Positions 16,247-25,314 of a stretch of 64,000 nt of DNA are shown here, one piece after another. The stretch comes from Olsenella sp. SW781. GTDB lineage: Bacteria > Actinomycetota > Coriobacteriia > Coriobacteriales > Atopobiaceae. Position 1 is the stretch's first letter. Each line of letters begins with the position of its first letter. The notes under the pieces are model-generated. The model worked only from the letters and a program-made list of their open reading frames with translations, made no database searches and was not told the DNA's origin. The translations under genes and the position numbers were made by a program. The stretch covers positions 35,012 to 99,011 of the forward strand of contig NZ_SJOU01000010.1 of NCBI RefSeq assembly GCF_012027725.1. The letters run 5' to 3'.

Positions 16247-19200
16247 GTCCCGCGTCGATGGGACGGGATCGGGCTCCGGATCGGGCTCGCCAACGATCTC
16301 GATGGGCACGGCAACGGTCGCCGTGCGCTCGGCATAGCGGCAGGTGACGACGAGCTCCGCCTCCCCCGGCGTGGAGGTGTCGATCTCGCTTGCGTTCGTC
16401 TCGTAGGAGGACGACGCGACCTCGGTGCCGTCCTCGAGGACGGCCGTCACCTCCATCCCGGAGAGGTCGAGGGGCTCCCCCGCCTCGAAGCTCGCGTCGG
16501 GCAGCGAGACCCTAACGCGCTCAAGCGGCGCGCCGAGAGCACCCTCGTCGCTCGCGTAGACGAACACGGAGTTGTCGCTCTCGCAGGCGTCTTCAACGTC
16601 GGCGGGTGCCGCGACGAGGCAGACGCTCCCGGCGCCCCAGGACACCACCTCGTCGGCGCCAAGGGAGCCAGACACGGCGGCACCCGGGACGACCGTGCCC
16701 AGGTCAATTGTGGAAAGAAGGGTCCCCGACACATCGCCCTCGCGGACCTCGAGGATCGCGCGCGAGGGGGCCGTGCCGTCGTTGCCAACCTCGTAGCTAA
16801 CCCCGTCGGGTCCCCCCTCGGCCTCGAGAACGAGGTCGACGAGGCCGGCCTCGACAGTCGCCGAGGAGGTCGCGGAGCCCGCCACGCCGAGGGACACGCG
16901 CGCCTCGTCGCCGGCAGCCACCCCTCCGACAATCGAGGGGGCGGGGACATCGAGCGTGCGCGACTCGCCCGCGCCCATCGCGGGGACGTCGAGCGAGGCG
17001 ACCTGGCCCCCGCCCAGCGAGACCGACACCGTGCCGGCGCTCGTGGCGGAGAGGCCGTCGTTTTTGACCTCGACCCTCACCGTCGGGACGTCGCCGCCCT
17101 CGCCGCCGTACAGGCTGAGCTCGGCGGAGGTCACCTCGGGGGAGGCCGCCTCGTCCACGTCGAGGACGCAGAGGTTGGCGACCTGGGATACCTGGCCCTC
17201 GCCGTCGGGGGCGGCGCCCTCCCCGCCGATCGTGACGTCGGAGCGAAGCAGGACGACGTCCCAGCCGTCGCCGTCGGACAGGCCGGTAGCGTCGGACACG
17301 TAGCCGGGCTCCTCGGTGAGAGTCACGGGCCCGCTCGCCGTAACGCCACCGGAGCCGCCCGGGTCGAGGCGCCTCGCGACGAGGTCGGAGCCGCCCTCCT
17401 CGTCCCTCGCCTCGCAGGTGAGGAGGAGCTGGCCCTCCCCGCCCCCCACAATCGAGAAGTCCGCGGAGATCGAGTCGCCGGACGCGAGAACCTCGCCGGA
17501 CCCCGCGTCGGCGCTTGCGCCGTAGAGGACGGAGCCCGCGGCGGCGTCGTACCACGCGAGGCAGTCGTCGGCGCCAATCCGCGCGAACCGCAGGCCGGAC
17601 GCGCCGGAGCCCGTGAGGCCGAGGGCGTCGCCGCTCCCGGCGTCGAGCGCCCGCAGCGTCCTGTCGGACGTCGTGGAGAGGTCGCCATCCGCGTCCTCGA
17701 CGAAGGCAACGGCGACGGAGCCGCCGAGGGAGCCGGCCGCGACCTCCGTCACCGGAACGTCGCGGCCCGTCGAGCTCGAGGCGCGCTCAGCAAGGGAGCC
17801 GCCGTCGGCCGCATAGGCCACCGAGCGGACGGTATTCTCACCAGACATCCCGAGCGGGTCGCAGGCAGGGTTCTCCACCCACGCCACGACGAGCCCCTCG
17901 GAGCCGTCAGCGAGCTCGCACGCCTCGACCGAGGGCATGAGGCCGCCGGCGCCAGGGCCGGAGAGGACCACGGGCTCTCCCACGGGCACGACGGAGCCGT
18001 CCGCGGAGACCTCAGCAGCCCTGAGGACCACGCTCGACCCCGAGGCAACGATCCCGAGCTGCTCCTCTACGGGCAGGGCGAGCTGGGCGTCCGTGAGCGG
18101 CGCGCCCGGCTCGACCTGGGCAACCCACACAGTGTCGCCGACCACGCAGCACGAGGCGTCGTAGCCGACGGCGCCCTCCCCGAGCAGGGGCACGGGCTCC
18201 CGCCACGTCCCCGCGGCCTCGTCGTAGACGGAGACGTACGGCGTCGTGCTGTGGGCGTCGGGCATGCCCTCCTGGTCGAGGGTGTAGACGATCGCCCGCA
18301 CCCCCGACTCGGTCTCGAGCATCCGCGGCTCGGCGCCGTCGTAGACGTTGGGCTGCAGCTGCAGGAGGGAGCCGCCGGGAGAGGACGCCCCGCCGGACGG
18401 CGCCAGCGAGCGAGACGTCGCCCGGCCGCTGGTCCAGGCTCCCGCGATGTCTCGCTCGACCCCGAACCAGCCGCCGGAGGAGCCGGCCGCCCCGGCGCCA
18501 CCCACGGCCGAGCGACCCCTTCTTGCGCTGTCGTAGTACTTCCAGTCGCCGTCCAGGAGGGCCTTCTCGTACTCAAAGCAGAGAAAACGTGCCCGTGCGC
18601 CCAGCTCGCCGGAGAGGGTAGCAGAACGATTACCTCTGAGACCTCGCTCCAATGTGACTATGTTGGAGGCCGAACCGTAGACGCTAACGTCAGCAACATA
18701 GGCAACTCCAATACCACCGGTGAGCATAAAGTCGGGCAGCGTCATCTCAATTGTACTGTCGACGTAAACACTCGCCTCGTCTAGGTCGACGCCAACTTTA
18801 CTCGTCGAGTCAACACCGACATCCGCGGAAAAAGTAATCACAACCGGCACCACCACGACAGTTTGCCACTCCCATTTGCCGGTCGCATGCATGCCGACAG
18901 AAATCTTCCCTCGGCTGATCTGGATACCATCCTCTACAATCGTACCCTCGGCAAAACCCCAGATACTCATTTTGGGCTCGACAGCCCCACTGAGAACCGT
19001 CGCGTTATATGCCACGGCGAGGTCAAGGCCTCGAAGCCCTTTCGCAATGTTTCTGTTCTGGGTCTCCACGAACTTCTTGAAAGTTGTCCATCCACCGCCG
19101 TCAATCAGCTCGTCCATGTCATCAACGCCGATGCCGATGCGCCACTGGTTACCTTCGCGCCTGAACTCCACCGGCACCATACCGTAGTCGAGAGACACGT

Positions 19201-20578
19201 CCGTGCCGCCGAGGAGCGGGACGTCCTTCGGCACCGTGAGCTCGAGGCCGCCCTCGAGCTTGAAGTCGGTTTCCTCGGTGTCCTCTGGCTTGCTCTCGAC
19301 GATGACTGCCCCGCCCGACTCGGGACCGGGGTCGGGGGTGTGGCCGGTACTGACAGCGCCAAACCCGGGCACCCTCCCAGGCACAACCCTCTCTTCAACG
19401 GTTGAAGTGGCCCGTCCTAACTTACCCGCATAGTTACTTCCCCACGTCCAGAGAGAGCCGTCCTCCGATATAGCAGCAGAATGGTTGCCACCCAATGAGA
19501 CAGAGGCAACGCCATCCATAATCTTTACGAGTTCGTAGCGATTGTTTGTCGTTCCGTCCCCGAGCTGACCATTGTCGTTTACGCCTTGAGTCCAGAGAGA
19601 ACCGTCCTTCAGAACCACTGCGGTAAACGAGGCATCACGATTGTCACTGAACGTATCTCCGCAAGATACATCGATGACATCATCCGCGACCTTAACGGGC
19701 GTCGTCTGGTCTTCTCCATAAGGATCGCTATTGCCAAAATGGCCGTATCTAGGCGCACCCCACATCCATAGAGACCCGTCACCCTTTATTGCCGCTGTAT
19801 GAAAGAAGCCCAAAGAAACAGACTCCACATTGTCTGTAACCCACACAGGCGCATCATGGTTTACTGACGTACCATCGCCGAGCTGGCCATGATAGCCATC
19901 TCCCCACATCCAGAGTGAACCGTCACGTTGGATTGCGGCGGCAAAGCCGCTCTCTCCACCACGACTAAATGAGACCTCAGCAACGTTGTCCATTATTTTT
20001 GTTGCGGTAGAGCAAGACCCATCTGGCCCGTTCCCAAGTAAGCCGAATATGTCACTTCCCCACGTATAAAGCGAACCATCGGCAGTGACAGCACCGCCCG
20101 CATGTCCTCCAAGACCAACGGAAATGACATTATCCATAACCTTCGTAGGCACGCTACAATACCATTCATCTGTAGTGTAGCCGAGCTGATTGGTTGTATT
20201 GTATCCCCACGTCCAGAGGGAGCCGTCCTCGGTAATCGCAGCAGAGCTGGAGGAACTAAGAGCGATGTACTTAACGTTTTCCATTATCTTTGTCGGTTGT
20301 TGACAATCTTCGGTTGTTCCGTTACCGAGCTTGCCACCGTAGTTTTCGCCCCACGTCCAGAGGGAGCCGTCCTCGGTAATCGCAGCAGAGAAATCACCAC
20401 CCAGCTCTACCTGCGTCACCCGCAGCCCCTCAATCTCGCGTGGGACCGCCGCGACCTCCTCGGCTCGGCCCACCGTCGCGATGCCAAGGCACGCGAGGAT
20501 CGCGACGGCCACGAGCGAAAGCGTAATCCCGACCCTCGCCACGATCGCCAACCGTGAGACGTTTCTCTTCTTGCCCAT
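15842..20578 (-). CDS. Large RCC1-repeat surface protein with Ig-like and DUF5648 modules, gene C
   Basis: The product is 1578 residues. Residues 1-42 are a signal peptide nearly the same as in genes A and B. Residues ~52-420 are RCC1 units forming a propeller head whose sequence differs from gene A. Residues ~425-1288 form the body shared almost identically with gene A, including ELTVPKDVPLLGGTDVSLDY, a long beta-rich stretch, and a CARDB-like segment (VRVEVKNDGLSATSAGTV). Residues ~1370-1435 look like a bacterial Ig-like domain (FEAGEPLDLSGMEVTAVL). A PDPEPDPVPS linker leads to DUF5648 (1445-1578). There is no LPXTG motif, so DUF5648 may be the wall-retention element (inference). It is followed by the palindrome and toxin-antitoxin pair 2. 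Confidence 0.9.
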   Translation of the reverse strand: MGKKRNVSRLAIVARVGITLSLVAVAILACLGIATVGRAEEVAAVPREIEGLRVTQVELGGDFSAAITEDGSLWTWGENYGGKLGNGTTEDCQQPTKIMENVKYIALSSSSSAAITEDGSLWTWGYNTTNQLGYTTDEWYCSVPTKVMDNVISVGLGGHAGGAVTADGSLYTWGSDIFGLLGNGPDGSCSTATKIMDNVAEVSFSRGGESGFAAAIQRDGSLWMWGDGYHGQLGDGTSVNHDAPVWVTDNVESVSLGFFHTAAIKGDGSLWMWGAPRYGHFGNSDPYGEDQTTPVKVADDVIDVSCGDTFSDNRDASFTAVVLKDGSLWTQGVNDNGQLGDGTTNNRYELVKIMDGVASVSLGGNHSAAISEDGSLWTWGSNYAGKLGRATSTVEERVVPGRVPGFGAVSTGHTPDPGPESGGAVIVESKPEDTEETDFKLEGGLELTVPKDVPLLGGTDVSLDYGMVPVEFRREGNQWRIGIGVDDMDELIDGGGWTTFKKFVETQNRNIAKGLRGLDLAVAYNATVLSGAVEPKMSIWGFAEGTIVEDGIQISRGKISVGMHATGKWEWQTVVVVPVVITFSADVGVDSTSKVGVDLDEASVYVDSTIEMTLPDFMLTGGIGVAYVADVSVYGSASNIVTLERGLRGNRSATLSGELGARARFLCFEYEKALLDGDWKYYDSARRGRSAVGGAGAAGSSGGWFGVERDIAGAWTSGRATSRSLAPSGGASSPGGSLLQLQPNVYDGAEPRMLETESGVRAIVYTLDQEGMPDAHSTTPYVSVYDEAAGTWREPVPLLGEGAVGYDASCCVVGDTVWVAQVEPGAPLTDAQLALPVEEQLGIVASGSSVVLRAAEVSADGSVVPVGEPVVLSGPGAGGLMPSVEACELADGSEGLVVAWVENPACDPLGMSGENTVRSVAYAADGGSLAERASSSTGRDVPVTEVAAGSLGGSVAVAFVEDADGDLSTTSDRTLRALDAGSGDALGLTGSGASGLRFARIGADDCLAWYDAAAGSVLYGASADAGSGEVLASGDSISADFSIVGGGEGQLLLTCEARDEEGGSDLVARRLDPGGSGGVTASGPVTLTEEPGYVSDATGLSDGDGWDVVLLRSDVTIGGEGAAPDGEGQVSQVANLCVLDVDEAASPEVTSAELSLYGGEGGDVPTVRVEVKNDGLSATSAGTVSVSLGGGQVASLDVPAMGAGESRTLDVPAPSIVGGVAAGDEARVSLGVAGSATSSATVEAGLVDLVLEAEGGPDGVSYEVGNDGTAPSRAILEVREGDVSGTLLSTIDLGTVVPGAAVSGSLGADEVVSWGAGSVCLVAAPADVEDACESDNSVFVYASDEGALGAPLERVRVSLPDASFEAGEPLDLSGMEVTAVLEDGTEVASSSYETNASEIDTSTPGEAELVVTCRYAERTATVAVPIEIVGEPDPEPDPVPSTRDMYRLYNRWTGEHFYTASAEERDGLIAVGWTDEGLGWVAPATGDPVYRLYNPYVTGGDHHYTLSATERDELVAAGWEYEGVGWMSAPASAGVPLWRQYNPYAATGTHNYTTSRDENDHLVSVGWREEGVGWYGVG
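16716..19305. repeat. Long direct repeat, copy 2 (body of gene C)
   Basis: This is the partner of 1-2590 in direct orientation, with its start 16,715 bases away. The near-identity across ~2.5 kb contrasts with the diverged RCC1 heads immediately upstream in both genes. Confidence 0.93.
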
Positions 20579-20712
20579 GAAGCCCCCATAAAACGACGCG
20601 GGTTCTGACGCGATGTTCTGTAAATTTTCAGGTTTCTCGCATCAACCTGCAAGGCTCCATCGGCGAGAGCCGACCATTCTCTCGGCGAACGCCTCCAAGA
20701 CAGCTACACCCC

Positions 20713-20960
20713 CTACCAGGCCACACTCTCCTCGAGCCAGCTGACGGAGACGAGGTGATCGTTCTCGGCCTTGAAGGCGTATGATTGTGGGTGCCGGTCA
20801 TCGCATAGGGGCTGTATGGCGGTAAATAGGAACGCCTCCCCCGCCTGCAGCCGAATACAAGCCCACACCTTTATTCGCCAGCCGTGAGCGACGAGATTGG
20901 CGCGTTCCACAGAGGGGAGCGTGTAGTAGTGGCCTCCCCGCCATTGCATGACGTCACTTT
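20713..20960 (-). pseudogene. Decayed DUF5648 repeat-domain relic upstream of gene C
   Basis: The frame retains HYYTLPSVERANLVAHGW, FKAENDHLVSVSWLEESVAW and fragments between them. These match DUF5648 (HHYTLSAAERD, KAENDHLVSVGWREEGVAW). Key YRQYN and TTS motifs are lost or frameshifted, and no plausible start or signal peptide is present. It is more degraded than the relic at 3902-4117 but in the same position relative to its RCC1 gene. Confidence 0.72.
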
Positions 20961-21342
20961 GGCTTATTTTCAGACGTCGAAGACAACCCTCCGCCCAAAT
21001 TGGACCGACAGTTTTTCTCCTCGGAAAGTGAGGAGAAAAACCGAAGCAAGCGCTCCGATTCTTAACGCTTGCATGCATCGCCAGAGTCAATCATTCTGAC
21101 CCTCCGGAATACGAAGGGCCCAACAAGGGAAGACGCCTTACTCCAAGCCGCACCTTACCGCTGCACCCGACAGGCGACAACGCACGCCATAAGACGTACA
21201 GCATAATATTGGACCCACTGATCGGACCTACGAGAGACGTTGTTGATTGCCCTGTCCCCAGTAGGCAGCAGTACCCTGCAGCATTGTTGCCACTTCAACT
21301 ACAATCGAAGGCGACTGCGGACTTGCACACGAAGGAGCGGCT
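20961..21342. other. Non-coding stretch with two tandem inverted repeats
   Basis: No convincing gene is seen. A perfect 12-base inverted repeat, GTTTTTCTCCTC (21011-21022) and its complement (21030-21041), is followed by a second with seven-base arms, GCAAGCG (21046-21052) and CGCTTGC (21066-21072). The first has T before and A after the stem, which is opposite to a standard terminator. The rest is a boundary between the surface-protein array and the plus-strand gene at 21343. A CATAAT box at 21202-21207 could be a -10 element, but no matching -35 is evident. Confidence 0.5.
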
Positions 21343-22293
21343 GTGAAACTAATTTCCTTTGAGGACATCTCCGGCCTGAACATTCCCTCTTCCCGGTGCT
21401 GTGAATGGGTCGACGAGGCGCTAAAGATCAAAGAGACCTCCGCCCTCCCGAAGAAGATTAGTCTATCCATCGATGGCATGCATAATGTGTTCTACAACAC
21501 CATGCCTTCGCTGCTTCCGGATATTAGCCGAGGCTGCGTCAAGCTCGTAACCCGCTACCCAGAACGTGTGCCCGCACTCGACAGCGAGATTCTCCTCTAT
21601 GACCTTGGTACGGGAGAGTGCCTTGCGCTCATGGACGGCGACTGGATCACCACGATGCGCACAGGCGCCGTTGCGGCACACTCCATCAGGCTTCTCGCCA
21701 AGCCGTCCTTCGCGCGCGTGGGCATCATGGGCTTGGGCAACACCGCCCGTGCGACCATGCTCTGCCTGCAGAGCATCTTCAGCGAGCGACCGCTCCAGAT
21801 TGGCCTGCTCGTCTACAAGGACCAGCACCTGAGCTTTGCCGAGAGGTTCAAGGCGTACGACAATCTCTCGTTCAGCTTCTTTGAGAGCGTCGAGGAGCTC
21901 GCCGCATGGTCGGAGGTGTTTGTCTCCTGCGTCACCGCCGCGGACTCGGACTTCTGCTCTCCTGACTGCTTCATGCCCGGCACGCTGCTCGTTCCGGTGC
22001 ACACGCGCGGCTTTGCCCAATGTGACCTCGTGTTTGACAAGGTGTTCGCAGATGACATCGCCCACGTGGGCGGCTTCAGGTACTTTGAGTCGTTCAGGGA
22101 CAGGCTCGCCGAGGTGGCCGACGTCGTTGCCGGGGACAAGCCGGGACGCGAGTCGGACGCGGAGCGAATCCTCGCCTACAACATTGGCATCTCGCTCCAT
22201 GACACCTACTTTGCAAGCAAGGTCTACGAGCTGGCGGCCGCCAGCTCACCGACAGTCGACCTCTGCAAGCCCTCCGAGAAGATCTGGGTATAG
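21343..22293 (+). CDS. Ornithine cyclodeaminase/mu-crystallin family protein
   Basis: The product is 316 residues from a GTG with AAGGAG seven bases upstream. Family marks are the N-terminal substrate segment with MRTGAVAAHS (~107) and the Rossmann dinucleotide loop GIMGLGNTAR (~127). The family uses NAD(P) for ornithine deamination or cyclisation, alanine dehydrogenase activity or imine reduction. The true substrate cannot be read here. Its stop abuts the stop of the convergent amidohydrolase gene with no gap. It neighbours an amidohydrolase and an ethanolamine-type permease, so an amine or imino compound linked to that pathway is possible. Confidence 0.85.
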   Translation: MKLISFEDISGLNIPSSRCCEWVDEALKIKETSALPKKISLSIDGMHNVFYNTMPSLLPDISRGCVKLVTRYPERVPALDSEILLYDLGTGECLALMDGDWITTMRTGAVAAHSIRLLAKPSFARVGIMGLGNTARATMLCLQSIFSERPLQIGLLVYKDQHLSFAERFKAYDNLSFSFFESVEELAAWSEVFVSCVTAADSDFCSPDCFMPGTLLVPVHTRGFAQCDLVFDKVFADDIAHVGGFRYFESFRDRLAEVADVVAGDKPGRESDAERILAYNIGISLHDTYFASKVYELAAASSPTVDLCKPSEKIWV

Positions 22294-23868
22294 CTAGCAG
22301 TTCCCCTTGCCAAAGACGCCCCTCAGGACCGCCGGGAGCATGCCCTGCTCCTGGCGCCGGTAGGGCCTTCCCCCCAGAATCAGCTGCTCCACGCTCAGCC
22401 GGCCTAGGTCGGACGGGCTCATGTCGTAGGGATTCTCCGAGAGGACCACCATGTCCGCGACCTTACCGACCTCCAGCGAGCCGCGCTGCGCCTCGTCGAA
22501 CGTCGTCCAGTACCCGTTGTACGTGCACATGCGCAGCGCCTCGCGTATGGTGAGCGACTGGGCGGGATTGGAGTGGTTGCAGGCCCGCTCCATCCAGACG
22601 ATGGGGTCGGGGTCGGTGCAGGGGGCGTCCGAGCCGGCCGAGATCCTGATTCCCCTGTCCCACATCGTTCTGAGCGGGTTGAGCCGACCAGCTCGATCAG
22701 CGCCGAGAATGCGGACGAGATACTCGTCCGGCTCCTGGGGCCAGCCTATGAACGAGGTCTGAACGGGGAACTGGATGCCGTATTCGGCACAGATGGCGAG
22801 GCCCTCCTCCGTTGGCAGGCAGTCATGGATGATCCCGTGACGATGGTCCTCGCGCGGGAAGTCGTCGAGGGCTGCCTTGAGGCACCTTGCCGCCTGGTCA
22901 AAGGCAGCGTCCCCTATCGCGTGCATCTCTATCTGCAGCCCCGCCCTGTTGGCTGCCTTGCAGAACTCCGCAACCCTCTCGTCCGTGTAGTACAGGACGC
23001 CGCGATCCGTCGTTCCCTCATAGGGCTCCAGCAGTGCGGCATCCGCTGACCCAAAGCAGCCATCCAGGGCGCACGCGAAGCAGCCCCCAATGCGAGGAAG
23101 ACCGCGCTTTCGGGCCACGTCAACATCGAGCGACTGCGGAAAGACCCTGACCTGAAAGCCGTGCTGAGCGCTCCTCGCGAGCCACGTCTCAAGGGAGATG
23201 TCCAGGTCGTTAGCAAAGCCGACGCCACTCACGGTATGGACCATGCCAATGCCCTTGCCGGCGAGATAGTCCATTGCTCTCTGGATGTTGCGCACCAGCT
23301 CGGGGATGGACAGCGACCCGGTGACGTAGTCAGAGACCGCGAAGAACGCCTCTTGGTTCATCTCGCCGGTATCGGGGTGATATCCACGCAGCCCAGAGAC
23401 CTTGTCCTCTATGCGCTTGAGCAGCGCAGAGTTGACGATGCAGGCATGCCCGTCGTACTTCACGAGCATGAGGGGGCGATCGGGACACACGACATCGAGC
23501 TCGGAGCGGGAGACGAGCACACGCTCCTCGACGGAATAGGGCGACGCGCCAAAGGCAATGAGAATCTTGGACGACGACCGACCAGAGAAATCACGAACCA
23601 ACTCAAGAATCTCTGAGTTGGAGCGCGCATCCATGACGTTGAGCCCCGCGTTGAACATGGCAAAGCTCGCCAGATGCTCATGCGTGTCGACGAAGCTCGG
23701 ACAGAGTGCGCAGTCCCCGAGCTCGACCACCTCCGCACCGGCTGCCTCGGAGTAGCTCCTCGGAAGCTCGTCTCCCACAAAGACGATCCTTCCCTCGCTC
23801 TCGACAAGATACCGGGCAACGGCGTCCTCGGCGTTCACCGTCAGAATCGGGCCGTGGTAGATTCTCAT
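22294..23868 (-). CDS. YtcJ-like amidohydrolase (amidohydrolase family 3)
   Basis: The product is 524 residues, the usual length for YtcJ-type enzymes. The metal-site DTHEH motif lies near residue 61, after the first beta segment. HAIGDAAFDQA and HGIIHDCLP supply later histidines, and ISAGSDAP near residue 415 supplies the catalytic aspartate region. The C-terminal composite beta domain (GSLEVGKVADMVVLSENP) is typical. No signal peptide is seen, so it should be cytoplasmic. The substrate is unknown; the family hydrolyses amides and related C-N bonds. GGAGG lies just upstream of the ATG. It is 30 bases downstream of the permease gene and probably in one operon with it, so it may process an imported amide. 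Confidence 0.85.
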   Translation of the reverse strand: MRIYHGPILTVNAEDAVARYLVESEGRIVFVGDELPRSYSEAAGAEVVELGDCALCPSFVDTHEHLASFAMFNAGLNVMDARSNSEILELVRDFSGRSSSKILIAFGASPYSVEERVLVSRSELDVVCPDRPLMLVKYDGHACIVNSALLKRIEDKVSGLRGYHPDTGEMNQEAFFAVSDYVTGSLSIPELVRNIQRAMDYLAGKGIGMVHTVSGVGFANDLDISLETWLARSAQHGFQVRVFPQSLDVDVARKRGLPRIGGCFACALDGCFGSADAALLEPYEGTTDRGVLYYTDERVAEFCKAANRAGLQIEMHAIGDAAFDQAARCLKAALDDFPREDHRHGIIHDCLPTEEGLAICAEYGIQFPVQTSFIGWPQEPDEYLVRILGADRAGRLNPLRTMWDRGIRISAGSDAPCTDPDPIVWMERACNHSNPAQSLTIREALRMCTYNGYWTTFDEAQRGSLEVGKVADMVVLSENPYDMSPSDLGRLSVEQLILGGRPYRRQEQGMLPAVLRGVFGKGNC

Positions 23869-23898
23869 GATGCCTCCAAGCCAGCGCAGGTCAAGACG

Positions 23899-25305
23899 CT
23901 ATCTCAGGTCGCTCTCCGCCTCGGCAAGACGAGCAAACTCCTCCTCGGGAGCATTTGCCACAAGATGGAAGCGGGCATAGAGCAGGAAGTAGGCGGTACC
24001 AAGGACAAACATCACCAGAACCGCCACCGCAGCGGCCACGTCGACGAAGAAGGTCGAGCACGTGGCAACGCAGGAGAGCAGCAGGCCGAGCGTCGTGGTG
24101 AAAACGCCGCCCGGGGTCAGATACCCGCGGTCCATCTGGGGCTCCCTCCTCCTCAGGACGATGTGCGACAGGTTCATCAGCGCGTAGCTCACACACGCGC
24201 CAAACACCGCCATGTTGATGAGCGCGTCCCCGTCCTGGACGACCGCCACCAGCACAATCCCAATCACTCCGATGAGCAGCAGGGAGAGCGCCGGGGTCTT
24301 TCGGCTTCCGGTGAGCGCGAGGACGGACGGCAGATACCCCGCGCGCGACAGGGCAAACATCTGGCGGGACCCCGCATAGATGAGCGAGAAGAACGACGCA
24401 ACCAGCCCAAAGAGTCCGGCGACGTTAACGAACAGGGCAAACGACGGGTGGTCCGCGTCGTTGAGCGCGTCGACCAGAGGTGCGGTCGAGGTTCCCATGA
24501 CCTGCGAGCCGGAACCTCCGGCAGCGAGCAGGAGCACACAGAACCCCGTTATGACGAGGATCCCCATCGCAAAGATGATGGAGCGCGGGATATCCCTCCT
24601 CGGGTCTCTCGCCTCCTCCGCAGCGAGGGGGACACCCTCGATACCCAGGAAGAACCAGATTCCAAACGGGAGGGCTGCGATGGCGCCCGCAACACCAAAG
24701 GGCAACAGCGTGCTGCCGCCGGCGGCGGGAGCAATGTCGAAGAGGCGATCGACGGAGAACTCTGGAATCATGCCAACGGCAAATACCAGCAGCGCGACGG
24801 CAGCGACCGCGGTGATGGCGAGCATCAGCTTGAGGGCCTCACCCACACCAAAGATGTGGACGGCAATGAAGATCACGTATGCGGCGACCACCACGGCGAA
24901 ATGCGGGACTCCTTCGGGAAGGATTCCCAGCTCAAATACATAGTTTGCGATAAAGGTCGAGATAGCGGCCGGAGCGCAGACATACTCGATGAGGACGGCG
25001 AGCCCGGTGACAAAGCCGCCGGTCTTTCCCAGCGCCCTTCGGGCGAATCCGTATCCGGCACCGGCAGTGGGCAGGGCACTCGAGAGCTCCGCTATCCCAA
25101 ATACCGTGCAGCCATACATGAGCCCCATGGCAACGAACGCTACGCAGAGCCCGAGCCATCCCCCGTTGGCGATTCCGTAGTTCCACCCGGAGAAGTCACC
25201 CGAGATGACGTATGAGACGCCGAGCCCGGTGAGCAGCACCCAGCCGACCGTCCCCTGCTTGAGCGACCTCTTCTCGAAGTACTCCTGCTGAGCCTCGTTC
25301 TTCAT
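23899..25305 (-). CDS. APC-family permease, ethanolamine permease type
   Basis: The product is 468 residues with about 12 hydrophobic segments. The N-terminal stretch (GWVLLTGLGVSYVISGDFSG, then GGWLGL, FGIAELSSALPTAGAGYGFA, and EYVCAPAAISTFI) closely follows the ethanolamine permease subfamily rather than generic amino-acid permeases. It would import ethanolamine, or a related amine, across the membrane. Its ATG is ten bases after the stop of the nucleotidyltransferase/kinase gene, with GGGAGAG in front, so the two are co-transcribed. That pairing makes the imported compound the likely substrate of the kinase domain. Specificity for choline or another amine cannot be excluded. Confidence 0.82.
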   Translation of the reverse strand: MKNEAQQEYFEKRSLKQGTVGWVLLTGLGVSYVISGDFSGWNYGIANGGWLGLCVAFVAMGLMYGCTVFGIAELSSALPTAGAGYGFARRALGKTGGFVTGLAVLIEYVCAPAAISTFIANYVFELGILPEGVPHFAVVVAAYVIFIAVHIFGVGEALKLMLAITAVAAVALLVFAVGMIPEFSVDRLFDIAPAAGGSTLLPFGVAGAIAALPFGIWFFLGIEGVPLAAEEARDPRRDIPRSIIFAMGILVITGFCVLLLAAGGSGSQVMGTSTAPLVDALNDADHPSFALFVNVAGLFGLVASFFSLIYAGSRQMFALSRAGYLPSVLALTGSRKTPALSLLLIGVIGIVLVAVVQDGDALINMAVFGACVSYALMNLSHIVLRRREPQMDRGYLTPGGVFTTTLGLLLSCVATCSTFFVDVAAAVAVLVMFVLGTAYFLLYARFHLVANAPEEEFARLAEAESDLR

Positions 25306-25314
25306 CGTCTCTCC

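Noticed and set aside
15605..18784. A 1059-residue plus-strand open frame
   Set aside because: It is antisense to gene C, rich in Arg/Gly/Ala/Pro with no domain. It is a by-product of high GC and strong third-position bias. The sense frame has a signal peptide, RCC1 and DUF5648 domains.
23674..25215. A 513-residue plus-strand open frame
   Set aside because: Antisense to the permease gene. It is rich in Gln/Arg/Asp/Gly, as expected for the complement of membrane-protein codons.
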